Source: Schlesneria sp. DSM 10557 (GTDB lineage: Bacteria > Planctomycetota > Planctomycetia > Planctomycetales > Planctomycetaceae). Taken from it: 64,000 nt of DNA. Where the stretch lies: positions 558,001 through 622,000 of the forward strand of contig NZ_CP124747.1 of the NCBI RefSeq assembly GCF_041860085.1. Direction: 5' to 3'. A model generated the notes under the pieces. It searched no databases. It was not told where the DNA came from and was given only the letters and a program-made list of their open reading frames with translations. Shown in pieces: positions 1 through 9,326 of the stretch (the stretch's first letter is position 1; each line of letters opens with the position of its first letter). Position numbers and translations under genes: made by a program.

Positions 1-330
1 GAGGCACTGATAGAGAACATTTCTAAAGTTGCTGCTCGACGACTTATAACCGGATGAGAGGATCCGGTCGCTCAGTTGGGCCATCGAGTAGCCCTTCTTG
101 CATTTCCGGAGAATGGTCAGCACATGTGAGCGAAGCGATTTGCCATTCCGCAGACGCCTGCGATGGACGGTCCGACCGGTACCCATGACTTTGACCAGTT
201 CGCGATCGATTTCATCGAGTTGTTTCTGAAGTTCGTTTCGACGCTTCGCTAATTCGATTGCCCTGACTTTGCGATTTTCCAACATTGCTTCGAGCTCTGA
301 AACCGTCATCACGCCTGCTGCTTTATCCAT
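1..330 (-). CDS. Small coiled-coil / winged-helix-like protein, 3' end cut by window
   Basis: This reading frame is open from an ATG at 328-330 to the window edge, giving 110 codons with no stop, so the C-terminus is missing. A CAGGAG ribosome-binding site lies about ten bases upstream of the ATG. Residues ~10-48 are rich in Glu, Lys, Arg and Gln and should form a coiled coil. A basic stretch (VHRRRLRNGKSLRSH) follows, and then a segment resembling the small planctomycete proteins with a helix-turn-helix-like C-terminus (LRKCKKGYSMAQLSDRIL, then SGYKSSSSNFRNV). I recognise the layout but no named function. Binding to DNA or to a protein partner is inference. It is divergent from the protease gene at 736. 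Confidence 0.7.
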   Translation of the reverse strand, partial: MDKAAGVMTVSELEAMLENRKVRAIELAKRRNELQKQLDEIDRELVKVMGTGRTVHRRRLRNGKSLRSHVLTILRKCKKGYSMAQLSDRILSSGYKSSSSNFRNVLYQCL

Positions 331-735
331 GGACTTTTGACTCCTGGGCGCTTCGGATGATAGGGAATCGTACCACGGCTGAATCCGGAACGGGGGTGGC
401 ACAATCAGGAACGAATTGAGAGTTGGTGTGTAGAACTTTTACCTCAAAACCGGACGGATTCCAATTATCCACGTTTCCGCTCGCGGGGCATGGAATTTCT
501 TATTCTGTTCAAACGAAGGCCCCGGGGGCAAGTCGTACGCCTTCGAACGGATCACGCGAGCCTCAATGCACTTCTGACTTATCCGCGCTGAAGGATGCCT
601 CTTGTCGCGATTTTGAGGTTCGGCTAGGATTCGAATGGATGGGTGCGGGCCAGCTACGCTGCGAGAACGGAATGCTCCAGCCGCGTCCAACACGTTCAAC
701 GGTTTCGAAAATCCTCGACCAAGCGGACATCTCTT
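331..735. other. Intergenic, divergent, no gene supported
   Basis: This 405-base gap separates two divergent genes and should hold both promoters. The open frames across it (for example on plus from 423 and on minus to 439) have no recognisable family and no good ribosome-binding site, and one runs into the signal peptide of the next gene in another frame. I see no clear promoter hexamers or repeat. Confidence 0.5.
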
Positions 736-2820
736 ATGAAGCACTACGTCCCTTCGCGTACCGTCGGAATCATCACGGTCGGCGCCGTCTTGCTCGTTGC
801 TACGACCATATTCGCTCAGCAGTTCGGCGGAGCTCAGGGTCAAGAGCAGGCAACAGTCAAGCTCGTCTCAGAAATGATTTCCAAGCATCACATTTCACAG
901 AAAGGGCTTGATGACAAGATTTCTGAGATGGTGCTCAAAAGATTCGTCAAAGAACTGGATGGCCAGAAGCTCTACTTCCTGCAAGCCGATATCGACAATT
1001 TCTCCCGTTACCGCGACCAGCTTGACGATCTGCTGAAGGTGGGGCAGATCAACTTCGCTCATGAAGTTTTCAAGCTCTATCTGCAGCGGCTGGACGAGAG
1101 GGTCGAAGTGGCTCACTCGATGATCAACGCCTCGCACGACTTCACGATTGATGAGTCGATGATTATTGACGGCGAACTGTTGAACTGGGCTGCGGACACG
1201 AAGGAACTCAACGAACGATGGCGCAAGCGAGTGAAGTATGAACTGCTCTCGATGCAGTTAGACAAAGTCACTCCCGAAGAAGCTCGTAAGCGCCTTCACA
1301 AGCGATACGACACGTTGAAGCGAAACGCTCACGACACCGAGGACGCTGAAGTTCTGGAAATGTTCCTCTCGTCCGTCGCTCATTGCTTCGACCCTCACTC
1401 AAGTTACATGTCACCTCAAACCGTCGAAGATTTTCAGATAATGATGCGGCTCAGCCTGCAGGGGATCGGGGCGGCTCTTCGTTCGGAAGATGGGATGACC
1501 ACCGTTGCGTCGATCGTTCCCGGCGGTGCTGCTGAAAAAGATGGCCGTCTGAAAGTCGGCGACAAGATCATCGGTGTCGGCCAGGAAGATGGTGACTTCC
1601 AGGACGTTGTCGAGATGAAGCTCAATCGAGTCGTCCGACTGATCCGTGGTGAGCGTGGTACGAAGGTGCGACTCAAGGTTCTGCGAGACGCCGGGCCAAC
1701 GGAAACGATTGAGCTCGTCCGTCAGACAATCGAATTGAAGGCATCGGAAGTAAAAGGCGAGATTATTCAGACGGGTGAGCGACTCAGCAGCGGTCAGAAG
1801 ATGAAGATCGGTGTCATTAACATCCCGTCGTTCTACCGCGACTTCAGTGGTGCTCAGCAGGGTAAGGATGACTTTAAGAGCACCGCTCGCGACGTTGAGA
1901 AAGTGCTTGACGATTTCCGCAGCCAGGGTGGTGTGGATGCTGTTGTTGTCGATTTGCGGATGAACGGTGGCGGTGCACTGAGCGAAGCCATCGAAGTCAC
2001 CGGCTTATTCATCGATCACGGACCTGTCGTGCAGGTGAAAGACACGAACGGACGAATCAAGAGTCATGATGATGAAGACACCGGGGTTGCCTATTCCGGC
2101 CCTCTGGTCGTGGTCTGCAATCGACTCTCTGCTTCCGCCTCCGAGATCTTCGCTGCCGCCATTAAGGACTACGGACGAGGAATCGTGGTCGGGGACACGA
2201 CCACCCACGGCAAGGGAACCGTGCAGAATGTGATGCCCGTCAGCAGTGCAATGTTCCGCGCTCTGGCAGGTGGCAAAGATCGTGGGGCTTTGAAGCTGAC
2301 AATCAATCAATTCTATCGCGTCAACGGTGACAGCACTCAGAATCGTGGCGTTGAATCCGACGTCGTGCTGCCGTCACTGATCGACAACATGGATCTGGGA
2401 GAATCGTTCCTGGACAATGCACTGGAGTTCGATCATGTCGAACCAATTCGTCATGCGATGCTTCCTTATGTGACGCCTCAGATTGTGATGTCGTTGCGTG
2501 AGAACAGTCAGCGCCGTGTTGCCAGTGACGCCAAGTTCCAGCAGGTCCAGAAGGATATCGAACGATACCTCGCACGGAAGAACCGAAAGTCAGTTTCTCT
2601 GAACGAAGTCACCCTTCGTGCAGAACGCGAAGAAGACAAAGCGGCCCGTGAAGTCGAGAAGGAAGAGGAAGAACACGAAACGAAGGCTGACACGGCTCCT
2701 GTCTTTGCCAAGACGGAGTACAACGACGAACTTCTCCGAATCACCGAAGACTACACGTCAACGCTGAAGTCGCAGAAGACCGCAGCAACCAGCCGCGGAA
2801 AAGTCGACGTTACGAAGTAA
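736..2820 (+). CDS. prc: Tail-specific / C-terminal processing protease (peptidase S41, Prc/Tsp type)
   Basis: The 694-residue protein is close in length to E. coli Prc. An N-terminal hydrophobic segment (residues ~9-26) acts as signal peptide or anchor, placing it in the periplasm. A helical Tsp N-terminal domain follows, then a PDZ domain at ~235-325 (SLQGIGAALR... PGGAAEKDG), then the S41 catalytic core. The Ser-Lys dyad is visible as S467 in SASASE and K493 in THGKGTVQ. The C-terminal tail (~600-690) is charged and probably coiled. The family degrades or trims periplasmic proteins by recognising nonpolar C-termini. The frame could begin at 643, but the ATG at 736 directly precedes the signal peptide and is preferred. 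A strong terminator follows, so it is probably transcribed alone. Confidence 0.93.
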   Translation: MKHYVPSRTVGIITVGAVLLVATTIFAQQFGGAQGQEQATVKLVSEMISKHHISQKGLDDKISEMVLKRFVKELDGQKLYFLQADIDNFSRYRDQLDDLLKVGQINFAHEVFKLYLQRLDERVEVAHSMINASHDFTIDESMIIDGELLNWAADTKELNERWRKRVKYELLSMQLDKVTPEEARKRLHKRYDTLKRNAHDTEDAEVLEMFLSSVAHCFDPHSSYMSPQTVEDFQIMMRLSLQGIGAALRSEDGMTTVASIVPGGAAEKDGRLKVGDKIIGVGQEDGDFQDVVEMKLNRVVRLIRGERGTKVRLKVLRDAGPTETIELVRQTIELKASEVKGEIIQTGERLSSGQKMKIGVINIPSFYRDFSGAQQGKDDFKSTARDVEKVLDDFRSQGGVDAVVVDLRMNGGGALSEAIEVTGLFIDHGPVVQVKDTNGRIKSHDDEDTGVAYSGPLVVVCNRLSASASEIFAAAIKDYGRGIVVGDTTTHGKGTVQNVMPVSSAMFRALAGGKDRGALKLTINQFYRVNGDSTQNRGVESDVVLPSLIDNMDLGESFLDNALEFDHVEPIRHAMLPYVTPQIVMSLRENSQRRVASDAKFQQVQKDIERYLARKNRKSVSLNEVTLRAEREEDKAAREVEKEEEEHETKADTAPVFAKTEYNDELLRITEDYTSTLKSQKTAATSRGKVDVTK

Positions 2821-2855
2821 AGCTGAAGTGGCTTCCGCTCAGTTTTGATGATTCT

Positions 2856-2900
2856 CAACTTGCCGTATTGCCAGGCTGCAATACGGCAAGTTGTGCTTTT
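2856..2900 (+). terminator. Rho-independent terminator of the protease gene
   Basis: A perfect 15-bp stem (2856-2870 with 2879-2893) with an 8-base loop is followed by TGCTTTTAT. It lies 36 bases after the protease stop codon. Confidence 0.88.
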
Positions 2901-3009
2901 ATAACTGGCAAAGAGTCATTCATCAGAGTACCATCCCTGCTGCCTGAAGCACCTGCTTTGAATACCCACCTTCCATTCAACCTGACTGCGGCATGGCCGC
3001 GGTTTGCTC

Positions 3010-3996
3010 ATGGCCATCATTGAAGTCAGCCAACTCGCCAAACAGTATCGAATCTACCGCAAGAATGCGGGCTGGATGGCTTCTGTCACGGGTTTATTTC
3101 ACCGCGACTATGAGGTCGTTCGTGCTGTCAAAGATGTCGGTTTTCGCATCGAACGTGGCGAAATGGTGGCGTTTCTGGGGCCGAACGGAGCCGGGAAAAC
3201 AACGACTCTGAAGCTCCTCTCGGGCCTGATCTATCCCACATCGGGAACCGCGACCGTTCTCGGTTACGTCCCCTGGCAACGGAGCAACGCGTACCGCAAG
3301 CGATTCTCGCTGGTGATGGGACAGAAGAATCAGTTGTGGTGGGATCTGCCAGCCCAGGAATCGTTCATCCTGCATCGCGAGATCTATGACATTCCGCACG
3401 ACGAATTTCAGCGGCGTCTGGATGAACTGACCGATTTGCTGGAAGTCCGGAAGCTTGTCAAACAACCGGTGCGCGAACTCTCACTGGGCGAGCGGATGCG
3501 GATGGAATTGATCGCGTCGTTGCTGCACTCGCCCGAGGTACTCTTGCTTGATGAACCGACGATCGGTCTGGATGTCGTTTCGCAACGAAAGGTCCAGGGG
3601 TTCCTCAGGCATTACCAGGCGGAACAGCAGATGACGGTCTTGCTCACCAGTCACTACATGAAAGACGTTGAAGCACTTTGCCGTCGAGCCATCATCATCA
3701 ATGAAGGCGAGATCAAACACGACGGGCCACTGGCTGAGATTGTGGACCGGTTCAGCAGTGTCAAACAGATTCATCTGCAGTTTGCCGGCAGTGAGATTCC
3801 GGAAGACATCGAGCGATTCGGCAAGGTATTGGAGCGAGTACCGCCGCGGGTCAAGCTGGAAGTCCCGCGTCAGGAGATTCCCAAGGTCTTGGCGGCTTTA
3901 CTGGATCGATATGCAATTGAGGACGTGGGAGTGCAGGAGCGACCGCTCGAGGACGCGATTGCCGAACTGTTTACTCAGAAGACGAGACCCGCATGA
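3010..3996 (+). CDS. ABC transporter ATP-binding protein (ABC-2 exporter type)
   Basis: This is a 328-residue nucleotide-binding subunit. Walker A is GPNGAGKTT (residues ~58-66), the signature is [10 protein letters not shown], and Walker B is [12 protein letters not shown], followed by the switch histidine in LLTSHYMKD. About 80 residues after the ABC core form the extension seen in NatA/YadG-like exporters. A TTG at 3004 lies in frame, but the ATG at 3010 is the better start. Its last bases overlap the permease start as ATGA, so the two are translationally coupled and should form one exporter. The substrate is not evident. Confidence 0.9.
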   Translation: MAIIEVSQLAKQYRIYRKNAGWMASVTGLFHRDYEVVRAVKDVGFRIERGEMVAFLGPNGAGKTTTLKLLSGLIYPTSGTATVLGYVPWQRSNAYRKRFSLVMGQKNQLWWDLPAQESFILHREIYDIPHDEFQRRLDELTDLLEVRKLVKQPVRELSLGERMRMELIASLLHSPEVLLLDEPTIGLDVVSQRKVQGFLRHYQAEQQMTVLLTSHYMKDVEALCRRAIIINEGEIKHDGPLAEIVDRFSSVKQIHLQFAGSEIPEDIERFGKVLERVPPRVKLEVPRQEIPKVLAALLDRYAIEDVGVQERPLEDAIAELFTQKTRPA

Positions 3997-4826
3997 GGAC
4001 TCTGTCATCATCTCTGCGTGTCAAGTGGTGCATCCTCAGGACCTCGATCGAAGAGCGTCTTGTTTATCGGGGCGACTTCGCTTTCGCGACACTCGTGCGG
4101 TTCCTGCCGATTGTCACACAAGTCTTTCTCTGGGGGGCCATCTATCAGGCATCGGGCCCGAAGGATCCCCGGATCATTAATGGCTACACGTACGGAGACA
4201 TGGTCGCTTATTCGCTGCTGGTCATGGTAGGCCGGGCATTCTCGTCGATGCCTGGATTGACGACGGGTCTCGCCCGTGACATCCGCGAAGGCTCGATCAA
4301 GAAGTTCCTGATCCAGCCGATTGACCTGCTTGAATATCTGTTCTGGCATCGTGTCGCGCATAAGCTGGTTTATTACGCGGTGGCATTTTTGCCATTTGCG
4401 TTTGTCTTCTGGCTCTGTCGCGACTACCTGCACGGCTGGCCGGATGCCCCCATGCTTTTAGGATGGATCGTGTCGCTGCTAATTGCCTTTGCTGTCGGAT
4501 TTTTGATCGAGAGTCTGATGGGGTTGATCGCGTTCTGGTTTCTGGAAGTGAGTTCGCTCGTATTTGTTTACATGCTGCTCAGCTACCTGTTATCGGGACA
4601 CATGCTGCCGCTCGACTGGTTGCCGGCACCCTACGCCGACGCGATCCAACTGCTTCCCTTCAAATACCTCGCATTTGTCCCTGCAGCCATCCTGCTGGAA
4701 AAGTACAGTCACCAGCAGCTCTGGCTTGAATTGGGTAATGGAATTCTCTGGATCATCGCGCTGTGGGGGATCAATCGCCTTGCGCTGGCAAAGGGAGTTC
4801 GGCGATACAGTGCGTTTGGCGGATAG
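3993..4826 (+). CDS. ABC-2 family permease
   Basis: This 277-residue polytopic membrane protein has about six hydrophobic segments (around residues 25-45, 65-85, 120-145, 155-180, 185-215 and 245-265). It resembles the ABC2_membrane_6 / DUF990 permeases that pair with NatA-like ATPases. The start overlaps the ATPase stop by four bases. Relatives often come as one ATPase with two such permeases. Here only one is present and the next gene is an MFS carrier, so the transporter may be a homodimer or have a partner elsewhere. Confidence 0.85.
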   Translation: MRTLSSSLRVKWCILRTSIEERLVYRGDFAFATLVRFLPIVTQVFLWGAIYQASGPKDPRIINGYTYGDMVAYSLLVMVGRAFSSMPGLTTGLARDIREGSIKKFLIQPIDLLEYLFWHRVAHKLVYYAVAFLPFAFVFWLCRDYLHGWPDAPMLLGWIVSLLIAFAVGFLIESLMGLIAFWFLEVSSLVFVYMLLSYLLSGHMLPLDWLPAPYADAIQLLPFKYLAFVPAAILLEKYSHQQLWLELGNGILWIIALWGINRLALAKGVRRYSAFGG

Positions 4827-4879
4827 TGTTTCGAATCCGACCCTTATCGTATTGAAATCTTTGTTCCACCAGCGATTAA

Positions 4880-6103
4880 ATGACCATACCATCGTCGGCC
4901 GATCTTCGTGAAGAAACCGCGTCAGCTGTCTACGGGCGGATCTTCTGGCTCGCCTACCTCGCCAATTCCGCACTCGTCATGGCCAACGCGCTGACGTTCC
5001 GATTCGCGGAACTGGTTCACTTTCTCGGCGGATCGGAAACGATTGTTGGGGATATTGTGGCGCTGGGGACACTGATCGCGGTGATCGTTCGCCTGAGTGT
5101 TTCGCACGTTCTTGATGATTACGGGACGCGACGAGTCTGGCCTGTCTGTTCCGTCTTGTTCATTCTGGGGTGTGTCTTGTTCATCGCAGCCACCTACGCT
5201 TTCTGGTTGCTTTATGTTGCACGCGTCACATTCTTTGTCGGTCTGACGGGAATGTTCGCCTGCTCCATGACCCACATCCAGAATCACGTGCCCCCCAACC
5301 GCAGAACGGAAGTCATTGGGAATCTGGGAAGCAGCGGGTTCGTCGGGATGATCCTGGGATCGAACGTCGGTGACTGGATCCTTTATCTGGTCACGCAACC
5401 TCGTCTCCAGTTTCTGATTCTGTTTGGGGCCGCCGGACTGATCGGGATCGCGTATTTGATCATTGTCATCGCGCTGACTTACAACGACCGGTCGGAAGTG
5501 AGGGATCCATCCCCGATGGCCTTCCGATTACTGTTTCGCTACTGGCCGGGGACAGTCGTCATAGCGGCGATGACAATGGGACTGGGGGTCACTGCGACGC
5601 AAACGTTTCTGACGCGATTCGCGACTTCGCAGCACATCGAAGGGATCGGGTTTTTCTTTACAGGCTACGCGATCTCTGCGTTCGTCTTTCGTCTGCTGGT
5701 GCAGAACTGGAGCCAGACGATTGGGCGGCACTGGATGCTGGTGCGAGGGCTGATCGGTCATACGGTGGGACACTTTCTGCTCGCATTCGTGGCCGACGCA
5801 TGGCAGTTGATCATCCCTTCAATTGTTTGTGGATTTGGTCACGCCTTGCTGTTTCCCGCCGTTGTCTCGTTGGGCTCGGGAACATTCCCAAAACAGTTTC
5901 GCGGAGCGGGGACCGCCATTATTCTCGGATTCACGGACTTCGGTTCGCTGGTGTTCGCCCCTGTACTCGGGCGGATTAGTGACCAGTTTGGTTTTCCCGT
6001 CATGTACGGCGTTTCTGCGGCTGTCGCGCTGACGATGGCAATCGGGTATTCCGTGGTGGCCATTCGCCATTCCGATGAAGAGTCTCGCTCGTATGCCCCC
6101 TGA
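4880..6103 (+). CDS. MFS transporter
   Basis: The 407-residue protein has about twelve membrane segments in two bundles with a central hydrophilic loop (~residues 195-215, YNDRSEVRDPSP). A short loop in the N-terminal half (DDYGTRRVW) resembles the degenerate MFS loop 2-3 motif. The last loop (GRISDQFG) is also MFS-like. It starts 53 bases after the ABC permease on the same strand and may be co-transcribed. No substrate can be assigned. No terminator is obvious behind it. Confidence 0.85.
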   Translation: MTIPSSADLREETASAVYGRIFWLAYLANSALVMANALTFRFAELVHFLGGSETIVGDIVALGTLIAVIVRLSVSHVLDDYGTRRVWPVCSVLFILGCVLFIAATYAFWLLYVARVTFFVGLTGMFACSMTHIQNHVPPNRRTEVIGNLGSSGFVGMILGSNVGDWILYLVTQPRLQFLILFGAAGLIGIAYLIIVIALTYNDRSEVRDPSPMAFRLLFRYWPGTVVIAAMTMGLGVTATQTFLTRFATSQHIEGIGFFFTGYAISAFVFRLLVQNWSQTIGRHWMLVRGLIGHTVGHFLLAFVADAWQLIIPSIVCGFGHALLFPAVVSLGSGTFPKQFRGAGTAIILGFTDFGSLVFAPVLGRISDQFGFPVMYGVSAAVALTMAIGYSVVAIRHSDEESRSYAP

Positions 6104-6215
6104 TGCTTTCGTTTTCTTGAAATATCAGAATTCCATCGACGAGCTCTGATCCGTTAGTGTAGGTTCATGGGTGCCTGGTGTTTTGCTCGACCACCTACAT
6201 TCAACGGAGCCTGCC

Positions 6216-7778
6216 ATGCAGTCTACCACTCGTCGGGGATTTCTTGCAGATGTTGGCCACAGCATGCTCGCCGTCGGCCTGGGGACATCACTTGCGGCTG
6301 ATCTGGGGTTTTCGACCGCCTTCGCGGAAGAGGGGAACGATTCGATCAGTCTCGGATCTCATCAGTCCCTGGTGGAACTCATGCGGAATACCCCCGCTGA
6401 GAAGTTGCAGCCTCTGCTGGCCCAGCTCGTGGCCAAGGGTGAGACTTCACTTAAGGACCTGATTGCGGCGGGGGCATTGGCGAATGCGGTCACGTTTGGC
6501 GGATGTGACTATGTGGGATTTCATACGGCCATGGCGATGATCCCAGCTCTGGAAATGACTCGCAAGCTGCCGGTGAAACGGCAACCACTTCCGGTACTCA
6601 AGGTGCTCTACCGCAATTCGCAGCAGATTCAGAAAGCAGGAAGTTCCTCCCGCGAGGCGCTCAGGGCATTTCACCTGGCCGAGCATCTGGCAGAACACGC
6701 ATCCGACGCTGACCTCGGGGTGCAAATCAGGAACGCTTGTCGCGACGTCGACAGCCAATTGGGTGAACGATTGCTGGCAAAGGTCAGCAAGTCTCCCCTC
6801 GATGCGTTCAACGCCCTTCAGCCTGCAGTTCAGGATGACATGAACGTGCATCGCTTTGTATTCGCTTATCGTACATACGGGCTGGTCGGGCTGCTGGGTG
6901 ATGAGCACTCGCAGACACTGCTCAGTCAGTGCGTGCGGCATTGCTGCGACCATGAACGGATGCGTATCGAACATAAACAAGCGGATCCGCCCATTCGAGC
7001 GTTATTGCCGAAGCTGCTTGATCAGTACCGCCTGACGGACCGACCGCTGGGACAGCGTGATCCGGGCGACACTGCGGTGCTGGAACTGAGCCAGGCGATT
7101 TACACGGGACCACGGGATCGGGCGGCCGAGGCGGCGGCTGCGGCGCTGGCCGAGGGAATTTCTCCTGAAGTCGTGGGGGAAGCGATTTCGCTTGCTTCCA
7201 ATCTCTATGTCTTGAGGCAAGGGAGCGATAAATCCCGCGTTCACGGTGACTCGGCCGGCGTGCACTCTTCAGACGCAACGAACGCCTGGCGGAACATGGC
7301 ACGACTGGCAGAAACCCGGCACGCAATTTCCGGATTGATCGTGGCGGCCTATCACGCGGGAATTCAGTCAGCGCCGTTCGACACACCCGCTTATCCCCTC
7401 GACGAACACTCGGCGTTAATCACCGTCGATAGTCCCGAGCGGCTCCTCGCTGTGACGGAAGACGCCATTCGGAACAACGAGCAGGGACTTGCGACGGCAG
7501 CGATTCAGGTCTACGGAAATCGAGGGTTCGAGGTGGATCCGGTGCTGAACCTGATGCTGAAATACGCCGTCAGCGAAGATGGCCGACTGCACGGAGAGAA
7601 GTATTTCCAGACCGTCTGCGAAGAGTACAAGACAACTCGCCCGGCCTTCCGCTGGAGGCAGATCGTAGCACTCGCCCGCGTGACCGCCAGTTCGTACGGG
7701 TACAACCGGGAAGATAAGCACGGCTTTCGAGCGGCGGGCTACGAAGAGGCCTGTCACCTTCTGGGAGTCGAGGCCTGA
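6216..7778 (+). CDS. Tat-exported protein of unknown function
   Basis: This is a 520-residue protein with an N-terminal twin-arginine signal (STTRRGFLADVG, hydrophobic core, cleavage near AFAEE). A GTG at 6171 is in frame, but the ATG at 6216 sits six bases after an AACGGAG ribosome-binding site. The mature part looks almost wholly alpha-helical. It has a histidine-rich stretch (VHGDSAGVHSSDATNAW, then ETRHAISGLIVAAYHAG) that could bind a metal, and a conserved-looking C-terminus (SSYGYNREDKHGFRAAGYEEACHLLG). I do not recognise the family. Tat export suggests it folds, perhaps with a cofactor, before crossing the membrane. It stands alone between an MFS gene and a convergent regulator. Confidence 0.85.
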   Translation: MQSTTRRGFLADVGHSMLAVGLGTSLAADLGFSTAFAEEGNDSISLGSHQSLVELMRNTPAEKLQPLLAQLVAKGETSLKDLIAAGALANAVTFGGCDYVGFHTAMAMIPALEMTRKLPVKRQPLPVLKVLYRNSQQIQKAGSSSREALRAFHLAEHLAEHASDADLGVQIRNACRDVDSQLGERLLAKVSKSPLDAFNALQPAVQDDMNVHRFVFAYRTYGLVGLLGDEHSQTLLSQCVRHCCDHERMRIEHKQADPPIRALLPKLLDQYRLTDRPLGQRDPGDTAVLELSQAIYTGPRDRAAEAAAAALAEGISPEVVGEAISLASNLYVLRQGSDKSRVHGDSAGVHSSDATNAWRNMARLAETRHAISGLIVAAYHAGIQSAPFDTPAYPLDEHSALITVDSPERLLAVTEDAIRNNEQGLATAAIQVYGNRGFEVDPVLNLMLKYAVSEDGRLHGEKYFQTVCEEYKTTRPAFRWRQIVALARVTASSYGYNREDKHGFRAAGYEEACHLLGVEA

Positions 7779-7976
7779 CCCCGTTCCGATGTGACGTGAG
7801 ACGCCCGGGAATAAGCGCGTCGTCTTCACTGGCGAGGAAGCTGCGCGCTTGATTTGAAGTACCGTTTCGCTGAACCCCTCGGGTGGACCGAACGCGTCAT
7901 GCGCCGGGAAACGGACCAGTCAACATTTTTCCTTGTGACAACGATTATTTTGAACGCGAGAGACTGCGAGCTTGCC

Positions 7977-9182
7977 TTAACCGTTGTGGCGTCGTCGATA
8001 GGCCGTTGGTGTTTGTCCCGTCTCCTGACGAAATACCACCGACAGCTGGCGCCCTTCGGTGAATCCGGAAAGCCGGGCTACCTCGGACATGGGAAGTTCG
8101 GTCCCTACAAGCAGTGATTTTGCACGTTCGACGTGTCCCCGGCGGATTTCCTGGGAGATCCCGCGTCCGAGGGTTGTGAGGAATCGCCTTTCCAACGACC
8201 GTCTTGAGACAGGAATGACTTTGAGGACATTTGCTACGCGAATCGGTTGGTGAACGTGGTCTCGAATATAGCGAATCGCGGCTGCGACGATCTGGTCTTC
8301 CATACACAAAATATCTGTCGATTGACGGGCCACGACTTCACGCGGGGGCAGTAGCATTGCCCTGTTCAATGGCTTCCGGCGACTCATCAGCCTGCTGAGC
8401 AAGAAGGCTGCTTCATAACCGATTCGCTCAGATGGAAGAGCCACACTCGACATCGAGGGACGCGTCATCTCGCATAACAAGTCATCGTCGTCGACGCCGA
8501 GAATGCCGACGTCCTCGGGAACGCGCAGGCCCGCCGACCGACACGCTTCGGAGACCTTCACCCCTTGAATGTCCTGGCTCGTGAAGACGGCAACCGGCTT
8601 CTTCAGTGAACGCAGCCAGGCTGGCAGCTCCGTGTTCCAAGACCAGAGTCCTGTAGGATCAACCTCAGCCAGGTCTTTTTCATAGAATGTGTTGAGGGTA
8701 CAACCAGCCGCTGCCAAACTCTCGCGAAATCCGGATTCACGACCGACTGAAAAATCGTGATCGGGATAGCCGACGTAACCGAAATGTCGAAAACCTCGAT
8801 CGAGGAGATGTTCTGCGGCCATCCGACCCACCAGGAGGTGGTCGACCGAGACACGGTAAATGGGTTGCTCTGGAAGCACCCCCGAGACATTAACGACGGG
8901 CTTTCGCAGCGCAATCAGCGCTTCAGCAAGCTCGACGCTGTAAACATGAGCGATGAGTCCGTCGAATTTTACTGAGCGCAAGCTCTGTACGGATTGCGAA
9001 TCGGGAGACAGGGGCGTGAAGATCCAGTCGGATCTCTGCTCGGCGAAATGCTTGATTCCTCGCAAGATATCTCGGTAGTAGGCCAGGCCATAGCCAAATA
9101 CGAGCCCGATTCGCTGCAAAGCAATGCTCCATCCGACAACGGATTTGTCGCAAAAAGACAAAAGATTTACGCGGAGTGTCAT
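7977..9182 (-). CDS. XylR-like transcriptional regulator (sugar-binding domain plus AraC HTH)
   Basis: The 401-residue protein has a LacI/periplasmic-binding-like sensor in residues ~22-285 (RIGLVFGYGLAYYRDIL... FGYVGYPDHDFSVGRE... DVGILGVDDDDLL). The C-terminal AraC-type double helix-turn-helix spans ~300-398 (VIPVSRRSLERRF... MSEVARLSGFTEGRQLSVVFRQETGQTPTAYRRR). This is the architecture of E. coli XylR. In planctomycetes such regulators often lie beside heme-protein/DUF1501 gene sets, and here it is divergent from one. The ligand is likely a sugar, but this is inference. The start is uncertain because no clear ribosome-binding site precedes 9182, and the conserved part begins near residue 22. 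Confidence 0.88.
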   Translation of the reverse strand: MTLRVNLLSFCDKSVVGWSIALQRIGLVFGYGLAYYRDILRGIKHFAEQRSDWIFTPLSPDSQSVQSLRSVKFDGLIAHVYSVELAEALIALRKPVVNVSGVLPEQPIYRVSVDHLLVGRMAAEHLLDRGFRHFGYVGYPDHDFSVGRESGFRESLAAAGCTLNTFYEKDLAEVDPTGLWSWNTELPAWLRSLKKPVAVFTSQDIQGVKVSEACRSAGLRVPEDVGILGVDDDDLLCEMTRPSMSSVALPSERIGYEAAFLLSRLMSRRKPLNRAMLLPPREVVARQSTDILCMEDQIVAAAIRYIRDHVHQPIRVANVLKVIPVSRRSLERRFLTTLGRGISQEIRRGHVERAKSLLVGTELPMSEVARLSGFTEGRQLSVVFRQETGQTPTAYRRRHNG

Positions 9183-9258
9183 CGTGATAAATCACGCAGA
9201 AGAGTTCAATAGGTACATCAGAAACAGTGATCGCGGTGTTGGACGTATCTCGTACGTC
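9183..9258. promoter_or_regulatory. Two inverted repeats in the divergent promoter region
   Basis: A perfect palindrome at 9183-9196 (CGTGAT-AA-ATCACG) touches the start of the regulator gene. A second at 9242-9258 (GACGTA-TCTCG-TACGTC) lies between it and the cytochrome gene. Both are plausible operator sites for the XylR-like regulator, though the two sequences differ and only one, or neither, may be used. Confidence 0.4.
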
Positions 9259-9326
9259 ATGACGCGCGGTCACGGTAGCCATTCATTCGGCCTTAAGGCG
9301 AGTAGGTTTGGGAAGGTGCATCGAAG

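Noticed and set aside
423-911. Open frames on both strands upstream of the protease (423-911 plus, 439-843 minus)
   Set aside because: No family, no ribosome-binding site, and they overlap the signal peptide of the protease gene in another frame.
7813-7850. Terminator between convergent genes at 7778 and 7977
   Set aside because: The stem is only seven base pairs with a 24-base loop and no T-run, so I could not support it.
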